Shown: piece by piece, positions 1-5,510 of the stretch | Position numbering within the stretch: position 1 is the first letter of the stretch | How the letters are laid out: every line of letters begins with the position of its first letter | From: Alphaproteobacteria bacterium | GTDB taxonomy: Bacteria > Pseudomonadota > Alphaproteobacteria > UBA9219 | Direction: 5' to 3' | DNA: 6,154 nucleotides | Assembly (NCBI GenBank): GCA_028716765.1 | Contig: JAQUPC010000116.1 | Location: 1 to 6,154, forward strand | Notes under the pieces: model-generated | Database searches by the model: none | Told to the model about the DNA's origin: nothing | Seen by the model: the letters and a program-made list of their open reading frames with translations, nothing else | Program-made: the position numbers and the translations under genes

Positions 1-702
1 GACCAAAACGCCGCCGGTCGGAAAATCCGGGCCGGGCACAAGCGAGGCCAGTTTGTCGGCCGTCACGTTCGGATGCTGGATGATATGGCGCATCGCGTCG
101 CACAGCTCGCTCACGTTGTGCGGCGGAATGCTCGTCGCCATGCCCACGGCGATGCCCGCCGCCCCGTTCGCCAAAAGGTTCGGGAACGCCGCGGGGAGAA
201 CGACGGGCTCTTCGCCGCTGCCGTCGTATGTGGCGCGGAAATCCGCCGCGTCTTCGTCGATGCCATCGAGCAAAAGCCGCGCGACTTCCGTCAATCGCGC
301 CTCGGTGTAGCGCATCGCGGCGGCGTTATCGCCGTCGATGTTGCCGAAATTGCCCTGCCCTTCCACAAGCGGATAGCGCTGCGAGAAATCCTGCGCGAGA
401 CGCACAAGCGCGTCGTAAACCGACATGTCGCCGTGCGGATGGAATTTGCCGATCACGTCGCCGACGACGCGCGCGGATTTCTTCGGCGGCAGGTTCGGCT
501 CCAGCTTCAACTCGCGCAGGGCGTACAAAAGCCGCCGGTGCACCGGCTTCAGGCCGTCGCGCACGTCGGGCAGCGACCGCGCCATGATCGTGGACAGCGC
601 GTAGGACAGGTAACGCTCGGACAGCGCCTCGGACAGCCGCTTGTCGACGATCGGCTGCGGCGGCTCTTCCGGCGTGCGGGTTTTGGTCGTGGTTCGGGCC
701 AT
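1..702 (-). CDS. parC: DNA topoisomerase IV subunit A (ParC), N-terminal part, truncated by window edge
   Basis: ParC is the DNA-cleaving subunit of topoisomerase IV, which with ParE unlinks daughter chromosomes after replication. The 234 visible residues cover the winged-helix breakage-reunion region. Seen directly: the [26 protein letters not shown] block (about residues 32-57), the HPHGD motif (88-92), the EGQGNFG segment (114-120), and RYTEARL (131-137), whose Tyr132 is the predicted DNA-attaching tyrosine, followed by [17 protein letters not shown] (174-190) and IPPHN. The alphaproteobacterial wording around [21 protein letters not shown] and the [10 protein letters not shown] stretch favours ParC over GyrA. 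The residue aligned with E. coli GyrA Ser83 is Met93, while the acidic partner Asp97 is kept. ATG at 702 is the natural start, giving a short 20-residue lead before the conserved core; its ribosome binding site is weak. The gene reads out of the window at base 1 in frame. recO is commonly next to parC in alphaproteobacteria; here an extra gene separates them. Confidence 0.95.
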   Translation of the reverse strand, partial: MARTTTKTRTPEEPPQPIVDKRLSEALSERYLSYALSTIMARSLPDVRDGLKPVHRRLLYALRELKLEPNLPPKKSARVVGDVIGKFHPHGDMSVYDALVRLAQDFSQRYPLVEGQGNFGNIDGDNAAAMRYTEARLTEVARLLLDGIDEDAADFRATYDGSGEEPVVLPAAFPNLLANGAAGIAVGMATSIPPHNVSELCDAMRHIIQHPNVTADKLASLVPGPDFPTGGVLV

Positions 703-761
703 TTCGGGAATCAGGAATCCGTTTTGATTTTCACGGCATTGTTATTCCGGGCAAACCCCTG

Positions 762-773
762 AATGCAAGCATT
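762..773. promoter_or_regulatory. Small perfect palindrome in the parC upstream region
   Basis: AATGC-AA-GCATT is a perfect 5-bp inverted repeat with a 2-base centre. It lies 60 bp upstream of the parC start and about 20 bp upstream of the candidate -35 of the divergent gene at 865. A dimeric regulator could bind such a site, but a repeat this short also occurs by chance, and no second copy was seen. Weak call. Confidence 0.2.
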
Positions 774-793
774 AACCATATCCCGCTCTTTTG

Positions 794-822
794 TTGGCAA
801 AAACGGCGGCGCGATGTAAATA
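794..822 (+). promoter_or_regulatory. Candidate sigma70-type promoter for the gene at 865
   Basis: TTGGCA (794-799) and TAAATA (817-822) are separated by 17 bases, the ideal spacing. The -35 is a good match (4 of 6) but the -10 matches TATAAT at only about half its positions; the overlapping A/T-rich stretch to 825 could shift the true -10. Initiation would be near 829-830, giving a leader of about 35 bases that contains the AAGGA ribosome binding site at 851-855. Confidence 0.35.
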
Positions 823-864
823 TATGCGGCCAGCCGACAAAACTTTTTCGAAGGATATCATTTT

Positions 865-1473
865 ATGAACGGCAATGATTTAACCCGCGAATTGCAAAAC
901 ACCTTTCCGTTTGCGCCCGAACTAGTGAAGGCCGCGCCCGATGCCATCTCTCTCATTGCGGACGCCTTGGCGGGCCTCAACAAAGGAAACGATCCACAGC
1001 TTTTGGCAGAAACGCGGAGCGTTCTTCTTCAATTAAAGAAAAATATTGGGGATTCCCATGTCATAGGCCTCGAAATAATCAAGCGCCGGAGCAACACCCC
1101 CGAGGAGCATGCCACACAACGCGACGCGGGTTTCTACGACGGCATCACAGTGTATGTGGAGTTAGATAAAGGAGAAGCAGCCGCTCTAACCATTAAATCT
1201 TCTGACGATCATCCGCGCATCGTGAGAGCACACTTTGGGACAAAGGCATACCCTTACACTTTGCATTCAGGTTGGATTATAAATCTTCACGCCCCGGATG
1301 GCGAAGGCAAATACTGGAAGAGTGGGATAAGCCTTCATAGCATGTTGGGTTATGTTCATGGTTTTCTGGGCACCAAAGTCGGTGAACCGATAATTGTAAA
1401 ACTTCCCAAACCACCTGCTGCGGAAACTCAAAAGAAACCGGATCGGTCGCGCGCCGCCACTGCCCGTCCCTAA
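865..1473 (+). CDS. Hypothetical protein of unknown function, 202 residues, between parC and recO
   Basis: I do not recognise this protein. It is probably a real gene: ATG is preceded by AAGGA (851-855) at 9 bases, the frame is open for 202 codons, and A/T is common at third positions. Residues 1-60 look helical (LISLIADALAGL-like stretch, then LLAETRSVLLQLKKN). Residues 62-180 look like a mixed alpha/beta soluble domain, with strand-like ITVYVEL (94-100), AALTIK (106-111) and PIIVKLP (175-181). The last 20 residues are basic, Pro/Ala-rich and probably disordered. There is no signal peptide, membrane segment or cysteine. It is convergent with recO: its TAA (1471-1473) overlaps the recO stop. 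G+C falls to about 35-43% in two sampled 60-base stretches (1021-1080, 1141-1200), against about 70% in a parC sample, and rises again near 1430. This suggests acquisition by transfer and insertion beside recO. Function is not inferred. Confidence 0.75.
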   Translation: MNGNDLTRELQNTFPFAPELVKAAPDAISLIADALAGLNKGNDPQLLAETRSVLLQLKKNIGDSHVIGLEIIKRRSNTPEEHATQRDAGFYDGITVYVELDKGEAAALTIKSSDDHPRIVRAHFGTKAYPYTLHSGWIINLHAPDGEGKYWKSGISLHSMLGYVHGFLGTKVGEPIIVKLPKPPAAETQKKPDRSRAATARP

Positions 1474-2225
1474 CCCTTCCGTCCGCCTCGGCCATAAAAC
1501 TCCGCCAACCTCTCCCTTGCGGGCGGCAACTCATGCGCGGGCGATCCGGCCATACGCCCGTGCGGATTGGCGAAGACGTGCCGCGCCAGAAAATGCCCGG
1601 TGAGGTCCAGCCCCTGCGCGATATCCTCCGTCGTCCATGTTTCCGACTTGCCGCATAAAAATCCCGGCAACGCGAACAGTTTATTCTTATAGGGCTCGGC
1701 AGCCTCGCGCGAAACCGCGCGGCCCGTGCGCGGACTGACATGCGACAAATCGCCGTTCGTTCCGCTCACCGCGCACTTCGAAAAATCAAGTCCGTAGCCG
1801 AGCGCATGCAATAATTCCGTTTCCCACTTCACATAGGCGGGCGCCCAGAGGGCCGGATCGGGCCAGCCGAGCAGCGCCAAAAGCCCCGCGTAAACGCCGG
1901 GCATCGGCTGGCGCTCGGGCAGGCTGGCCTCCGTCACGGCGCAAGCGGACGAAATAATCGCGAGGATCTCAGGGTTATCGAGCCACGGCGCGGCGTGCGG
2001 CGTAACGGCCTCCAGCGTGTAATTGCCGAGATGATCCAAAAGCCGCGCGCGCCAGACGGCCTTGACGTGATTGCCGGGCTGAAGCGTGCTCTGCGCGCGC
2101 CGCCCCTGCCCGCCCGGCACAAGCCCGGCGTGACAGCCGTGCTGCGCCGCAAGCAGCGTCACGATCGCCGCCGTTTCGCCGTGCGGCCGCGCCGAGAGCA
2201 AAATCGCTTCGTCCGTCCATTCCAT
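1470..2225 (-). CDS. recO: DNA repair protein RecO
   Basis: RecO works with RecR (and RecF) to remove SSB from single-stranded DNA and load RecA during gap repair and recombination. At 251 residues the length is normal for the family. The N-terminal part (about 1-80) matches the RecO OB-fold: MEWTDEAILLSARPHGET, then HAGLVPGG (32-39), LQPGN (48-52), and a WRARLLDHLGNYTLE stretch (58-72). The helical C-terminal part carries WETELLHALGYGLDFSKCAVSG (134-155), a SPRTGRAVS segment (164-172) and LTGHFLARH (208-216), all typical of alphaproteobacterial RecO. There is no CxxC zinc finger of the Deinococcus type; the cysteines at 151 and 191 are isolated. ATG at 2225 places the family's starting motif at residue 1; no good Shine-Dalgarno precedes it. 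The stop (TAG, 1470-1472) overlaps the stop of the convergent gene, so transcription of either gene must end inside the other or run through it. Confidence 0.95.
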   Translation of the reverse strand: MEWTDEAILLSARPHGETAAIVTLLAAQHGCHAGLVPGGQGRRAQSTLQPGNHVKAVWRARLLDHLGNYTLEAVTPHAAPWLDNPEILAIISSACAVTEASLPERQPMPGVYAGLLALLGWPDPALWAPAYVKWETELLHALGYGLDFSKCAVSGTNGDLSHVSPRTGRAVSREAAEPYKNKLFALPGFLCGKSETWTTEDIAQGLDLTGHFLARHVFANPHGRMAGSPAHELPPARERLAEFYGRGGRKG

Positions 2226-2239
2226 ATTTCGGTTCTATA

Positions 2240-2248
2240 CTTATAGCA
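2240..2248 (-). promoter_or_regulatory. Candidate extended -10 promoter for recO
   Basis: Read on the minus strand, TGC-TATAAG is an extended -10 (TGn followed by a 5/6 match to TATAAT). No good -35 lies upstream, which extended -10 promoters can tolerate. Initiation would be near 2233, leaving a leader of only about 8 bases, consistent with the lack of a Shine-Dalgarno. A second weak -10-like TATAGA overlaps downstream. Modest support only. Confidence 0.35.
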
Positions 2249-2289
2249 CTTCAAGAGTTGACAGCGGTCTATCGGCCAAAGCGGCGAAG

Positions 2290-2410
2290 CCCCTCTCCCC
2301 TTGGGGAGAGGATGGGTGAGGGGTGTGTAAAAATACGGCGGTTTCTCTTCGTTTTTCCGCCGATGATTCTTACATACCCCGCCCCTAACCCCTCCCCAAG
2401 GGGAGGGGGA
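2290..2410. repeat. Large imperfect palindromic repeat (REP/MITE-like, G/C-rich arms)
   Basis: The left arm (about 2290-2330) is an imperfect inverse of the right arm (about 2370-2410). Each arm has its own self-complementary core, CCCCTTGGGG on the left (2297-2306) and CCCCAAGGGG on the right (2394-2403), followed by G-rich or C-rich stretches and then a matching TGTAA / TTACA end. Inside, CGGCGG (2336-2341) pairs with CCGCCG (2357-2362) around a pyrimidine-rich loop, so the whole element can fold into one long hairpin on either strand. Repeats of this kind are widespread between genes in Proteobacteria and are known for producing false proteins with PSPLGE and NPSPRGGG wording, which also appear here in translation. 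It lies between the kinase's 3' end and recO and may also help end transcription or protect an mRNA end (inference). Confidence 0.8.
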
Positions 2411-2468
2411 CAGGTTGCTTTTTCCGCAAGGCCGTTACCAACGATTCATATGCGACAGGTATAGCACG

Positions 2469-2492
2469 AAAAAACGGATTTCACGAAAGCCG
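2469..2492 (-). terminator. Probable intrinsic terminator of the histidine kinase gene
   Basis: On the minus strand, 26 bases beyond the kinase stop codon, CGGCTTT-CGTG-AAATCCG forms a 6-bp stem with one C/T mismatch and a 4-base loop, followed directly by six T residues (2474 down to 2469). The geometry is right for a rho-independent terminator but the stem is short and partly A/T, so it may be leaky. If active it separates kinase transcription from recO. Confidence 0.5.
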
Positions 2493-2517
2493 CGGTATGC
2501 GCACGAAGGACACCGCA

Positions 2518-4629
2518 TCAAGCCGGTTTTCGGACCACCCGCTCCGTGGGAAAAAGAACGTTTATAGACGTGCCTTTGCCGACTTCGCTCTCCATTTTCA
2601 GTTCGCCCCCGTGCAGTTCGACGAGCGCTTTCGTGAGGGGCAAGCCAAGACCGGTGCCCTGATTTTTCCGGCTCAGTACGCTTTCAATCTGGCCGAACGG
2701 CGTCAAGGCCACGGGGATGTCCTCGGGCTTCATGCCTATACCCGTATCTTCGACCGTAATGGCCATGCGGCCGTCATCGGCGATCTGTGCAGACAAGGTA
2801 ACAATCCCTCCTTCGGGCGTGAATTTTATGGCGTTGGTCAAAAGGTTCGTGAGGATCTGCTTGATCGCTTTTTCCTCGCCCCTGATCTGGGGTATGTCGG
2901 GCGGAACGTGGACATTCAGCTTGACGCGCCCGGCCTTGGCGCGCACCGCCACGAGGCGCATAACCGATCGCACAAAGTCGGCAACAACCAAATCGCTTTC
3001 CGCCAAGGGGCGCTTGCCGGCCTCGATCTTCGACATATCGAGAATATCGTTAATCAGCGAAAGTAAGAGTTCGCCGCTGTCATAAATATCGCGGGAATAT
3101 TCGATATACTGCGGCTGCCCGGCCGGGCCGAACAACTGGTCCTTGATGATTTCCGAAAACCCGATGATGGCGTTCAAGGGCGTGCGCAGCTCATGGCTCA
3201 TGTTCGCGAGAAACTCCGATTTGCTCCGGTTCGCAAAATCGGCTTCCTTCATGGCCTGGCGCAAGGCGCGCTCGGCTTCGCGGCGCTCGGTGATATCGTA
3301 CATCGTGCATTCGAAGTGCATGATTGCGCCATCGGCCGAATACACCGCATGACCGTTCATGCTGATCCAGATCCGGCGGCGGCCCCTGGTATACAGTTCA
3401 ACTTCCTGTTCGCGCTGCCGCGTGGTCTGGAGACGGGTGAACCAGTCGCGGCGTATGTGCGGATCCACGAAAAGCTGCCCGTGCAAATCCGGTTGGGCCA
3501 GCAACAGTTCCTGCGGGTTATCGTAACCCAAAATGGCCGCCATCGTGCGGTTGGCGCTCAGCCATTCGCCGGAATGCGCGATCTGGCAAATGCCTATGCC
3601 AGCGTTTTCAAAAATGGAGCGGTATTTTTGCTCGCTCTCGCGCAAGGCCCGCGCCATCCGCTCTTCGTCGACGATGCGCCGTTCCAGCTCTTCGTTCGAT
3701 TTGCGCAAATTCGCCGCCAGATCGGCCGCCTCGGCGCTTCGCTTCCACACCATGTCCAGATACATAATCAACGCCCAGGTCAGCAAAAGGCCTATGCCGA
3801 AGATGATGTAGGGAAGAAGGTTCAACAGGGAGAATTCCGTTTGAGGCGCGCTTGTCACGGCTACGTCGAGAGGAAGTTCGCTCAGATAGATTTTCTCCTG
3901 CGCCTGATGCGGCGCCAGCAGACGCGTTCCTTCCGGTTCATGTTGACGGATTAAAAGAGGTTCATAAGCCTTATCAATTTGCGAAACCGCGAATTTGACG
4001 ATCACCCCCGTCTTTTCGAGAGCGATGAATTCCGAAAAAAGATTTTGCAGGGGCATAAATCCGGCAATGATCTGTTGCTCCCCCGGTTTACCGCTAACGG
4101 GGCACAATACGATGAGCCAGAAGTTCCTGCTGTCGCTGGAATCCCTTAACACAACCGTTTTCGCCCGGTAGCCCGCGGCCATTTGTCTTATGGCGTCATC
4201 CAAACCGGGCAATATGGCCGGGTCAGATGATTTTGACGTCTGGGAAGCAAGATCGAGAATAAGGGCTTTTTCCAATATTTTGCTGTCTTTAACGGAAATG
4301 AGAAAAATCTGGCTTAGCTTTTTTTGGTCGCGATCGGTAATGCGGACAAACTGCCGGGCTGCTTGAGCCGTCGCCGCAGGATTTCTGGCTTGAATATCCG
4401 CCACGGATTCGAGAAGATATTGCACTTCATTGGCCCGCTGCTGTACTTGCCGGATTGCCTGAGCAACGGACTGCTGCATCTGGTGCGCCAAAAAGCCGGT
4501 CACCTGCTGCCGCACAAGTACGAATTGAAGTAACGAGATGACGATGCCGATCAGGGCAACGACGCTCAGAAACCACTTTGTGGTTTCGTTGGCCTGCGGT
4601 TTGTGCGTTGTCTTGTTTTTTTCCGGCAT
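2518..4629 (-). CDS. Membrane-bound PAS-domain sensor histidine kinase (PleC/DivJ-like core)
   Basis: This kinase autophosphorylates on histidine and passes phosphate to a response regulator; none is encoded beside it. I prefer the ATG at 4629 (703 residues; GGA 7 bases upstream). A TTG at 4707 would add 26 residues but sits only 47 bp from the divergent gene. Numbered from that TTG, the order is: membrane helix about 45-65; extracytoplasmic sensor 66-290 of no family I recognise; second helix about 292-318; coiled-coil linker 325-358; PAS with PAC end (about 359-475, ending MYDITERREAERALR); HisKA with His505 in FLANMSHELRTPLNAIIGF; and HATPase_c with N-box Asn621/Asn625, G1 DTGIG (654-658), F-box Phe671 and G2 GTGLGL (684-689). 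All catalytic boxes are intact. There is no receiver or HAMP domain. HisKA wording (KDQLFGP, YIEYSRDIYDSGELLLSLINDILDMSKIEAGK split over 523-565) resembles alphaproteobacterial PleC/DivJ-type kinases. A probable terminator follows the stop. Confidence 0.9.
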   Translation of the reverse strand: MPEKNKTTHKPQANETTKWFLSVVALIGIVISLLQFVLVRQQVTGFLAHQMQQSVAQAIRQVQQRANEVQYLLESVADIQARNPAATAQAARQFVRITDRDQKKLSQIFLISVKDSKILEKALILDLASQTSKSSDPAILPGLDDAIRQMAAGYRAKTVVLRDSSDSRNFWLIVLCPVSGKPGEQQIIAGFMPLQNLFSEFIALEKTGVIVKFAVSQIDKAYEPLLIRQHEPEGTRLLAPHQAQEKIYLSELPLDVAVTSAPQTEFSLLNLLPYIIFGIGLLLTWALIMYLDMVWKRSAEAADLAANLRKSNEELERRIVDEERMARALRESEQKYRSIFENAGIGICQIAHSGEWLSANRTMAAILGYDNPQELLLAQPDLHGQLFVDPHIRRDWFTRLQTTRQREQEVELYTRGRRRIWISMNGHAVYSADGAIMHFECTMYDITERREAERALRQAMKEADFANRSKSEFLANMSHELRTPLNAIIGFSEIIKDQLFGPAGQPQYIEYSRDIYDSGELLLSLINDILDMSKIEAGKRPLAESDLVVADFVRSVMRLVAVRAKAGRVKLNVHVPPDIPQIRGEEKAIKQILTNLLTNAIKFTPEGGIVTLSAQIADDGRMAITVEDTGIGMKPEDIPVALTPFGQIESVLSRKNQGTGLGLPLTKALVELHGGELKMESEVGKGTSINVLFPTERVVRKPA

Positions 4630-4662
4630 GGAAAAATCCGGCGCCTTGTTGCCCAAAAATGA

Positions 4663-4682
4663 AAAGACTTTAGGGAGTCTTT
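4663..4682 (-). other. Perfect short hairpin in the kinase leader, possible attenuator
   Basis: AAAGACT (4663-4669) and AGTCTTT (4676-4682) form a perfect 7-bp stem with a 6-base loop. On the minus strand the stem is followed by a T-rich stretch (TTTTCATTTTT). If translation starts at 4629, this structure lies in the untranslated leader, 33 bases before the ATG, and could weaken or regulate transcription. If the upstream TTG were used it would be coding. An AATAAT -10-like box on the minus strand (4699-4694) would start transcription inside this region. Function is inferred from shape only. Confidence 0.35.
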
Positions 4683-4711
4683 CCGTCTCGGCTATTATTT
4701 GGACCAAAGAC

Positions 4712-4720
4712 TGCTAAAAT
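4712..4720 (+). promoter_or_regulatory. Candidate extended -10 promoter for the uracil-DNA glycosylase
   Basis: TGC-TAAAAT is an extended -10 element (TGn plus a 5/6 match to TATAAT). Initiation would be near 4727, giving a leader of about 28 bases that holds the weak GGCGGA ribosome binding site (4743-4748). No convincing -35 is present. Position between two divergent genes supports the call. Confidence 0.45.
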
Positions 4721-4754
4721 CGGGTTAAGCTTTTGATTCTCTGGCGGAAACAAC

Positions 4755-5372
4755 ATGTTATTCGATCCCCCTCCCCCCCCCGGCGTTTTACCTTTGGTAA
4801 ATTACGAACTTCCAGCCGATCACGATTCGTGGAACGGCCTTGTTTTTGTTGGCGAAGCGCCGGGCAAGGAAGAAGTCCGTCTCGGACGTCCGTTCGTCGG
4901 ACGCAGTGGGAAATTGCTTAACGAAATGCTGGCTGAAGCCGGAATTGAACGCGCCCGCAGCATTATCGCTAACGTTTTCCGTTATCAGCCCCCGGGCAAT
5001 AAAGTCGATCATTTTTTTACGTCCAGACGCGCTGCGGCAGCGCAAGGGCTTGAGATAGCGGAAGAATTCGGTTCTTTCGGGAGCGCGTGGTGCAAAAAGG
5101 AATACTCCAATGAAATCAATGCGTTAAAAGATTTTTTAGGCACTTGGCGCCCTCGCGTCATCGTTGCCCTTGGCCGGACGCCTTTTTGGGCCCTTACAGA
5201 AGGCAGCGGATTGTTATTGAGCGTGGGCCGAATTCACGATTGCCGCCTCTTGCCCGGCACGCCTGTTATTCCGACTTTTCATCCAAGCTATATTTTGCGC
5301 GGCAATTGGTCCAAACGCCCGGAATGGCTTGAACATTTTCTTTCTGCAGCGCACTATGTGGCCCAAAAGTAA
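4755..5372 (+). CDS. Uracil-DNA glycosylase superfamily protein, short phage-type, family 4-like
   Basis: Uracil-DNA glycosylases cut uracil from DNA to begin base excision repair. This 205-residue protein has the family 4-like first motif GEAPGKEE (33-40) followed by GRPFVGRSGKLLNEML (44-59), the NVFRYQPPGN block (73-82), the RPRVIVALG strand (132-140) and the second motif HPSYILRG (176-183). Classical family 4 enzymes bind a 4Fe-4S cluster through four cysteines, two in an N-terminal CxxC-type pair. Here the protein starts just before motif 1 and has only Cys113 and Cys163, so a cluster is unlikely. The layout, including the NVFxxxPPxN block and the KKEY segment about residue 114, matches what I recall of phage and prophage glycosylases. 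ATG at 4755 follows GGCGGA by 6 bases. Codons 5-9 are five prolines encoded across a 9-C run (4773-4781). The substrate specificity (uracil or another base) cannot be told. dxs follows 138 bp downstream on the same strand. Confidence 0.85.
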   Translation: MLFDPPPPPGVLPLVNYELPADHDSWNGLVFVGEAPGKEEVRLGRPFVGRSGKLLNEMLAEAGIERARSIIANVFRYQPPGNKVDHFFTSRRAAAAQGLEIAEEFGSFGSAWCKKEYSNEINALKDFLGTWRPRVIVALGRTPFWALTEGSGLLLSVGRIHDCRLLPGTPVIPTFHPSYILRGNWSKRPEWLEHFLSAAHYVAQK

Positions 5373-5438
5373 CGGGTCGCTTGCAACTTGAGGCCCAAAG
5401 GGGCTAATCGTTCGGCCAGCCGCCGGAAAATGTTATTT

Positions 5439-5472
5439 ATGAATCGCGCTTGCGAGCGCCGGAATGATTCAT
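5439..5472. other. Imperfect hairpin between the glycosylase gene and dxs
   Basis: ATGAATC (5439-5445) pairs with GATTCAT (5466-5472), and inside it GCGCT (5446-5450) pairs with AGCGC (5455-5459) across a TGCG loop, leaving a 6-base bulge on one side. A short CCCGGTTTT follows. It is not a classical terminator because the T run is short and delayed. It may slow transcription from the glycosylase or sit in the dxs leader. I see no convincing -35/-10 pair for dxs in 5373-5510. Confidence 0.35.
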
Positions 5473-5497
5473 CCCGGTTTTCAGATAATTCGAGTTC

Positions 5498-5502
5498 GAG
5501 GT
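5498..5502 (+). promoter_or_regulatory. Ribosome binding site that fixes the dxs start at a TTG
   Basis: GAGGT lies 8 bases before TTG at 5511. An in-frame TAG at 5502-5504 rules out any earlier start, and the next candidate (GTG at 5595) has an AAGGA only 1 base away, too close to work well. This is the strongest Shine-Dalgarno in the window and supports the TTG start. Confidence 0.7.
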
Positions 5503-5510
5503 AGAAAATC

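Noticed and set aside
73..762. Long open frame (229 codons) on the plus strand over parC
   Set aside because: It is the antisense shadow of high-G+C parC. Its translation is Arg/His/Val-rich with no family likeness, whereas the minus-strand frame is unmistakably ParC.
2258..2464. 68-codon frame with SPSPLGE and NPSPRGGG wording
   Set aside because: This is the translation of the palindromic repeat at 2290-2410, a well-known source of false proteins; it has no ribosome binding site.
2497..3954. Several plus-strand frames (189, 122, 253 codons) opposite the kinase
   Set aside because: They are shadows of the intact histidine kinase, whose full set of catalytic motifs is on the minus strand.
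5393..5404. GCCC-AAAG-GGGC hairpin after the glycosylase stop as a terminator
   Set aside because: The stem is only 4 bp and no T run follows.
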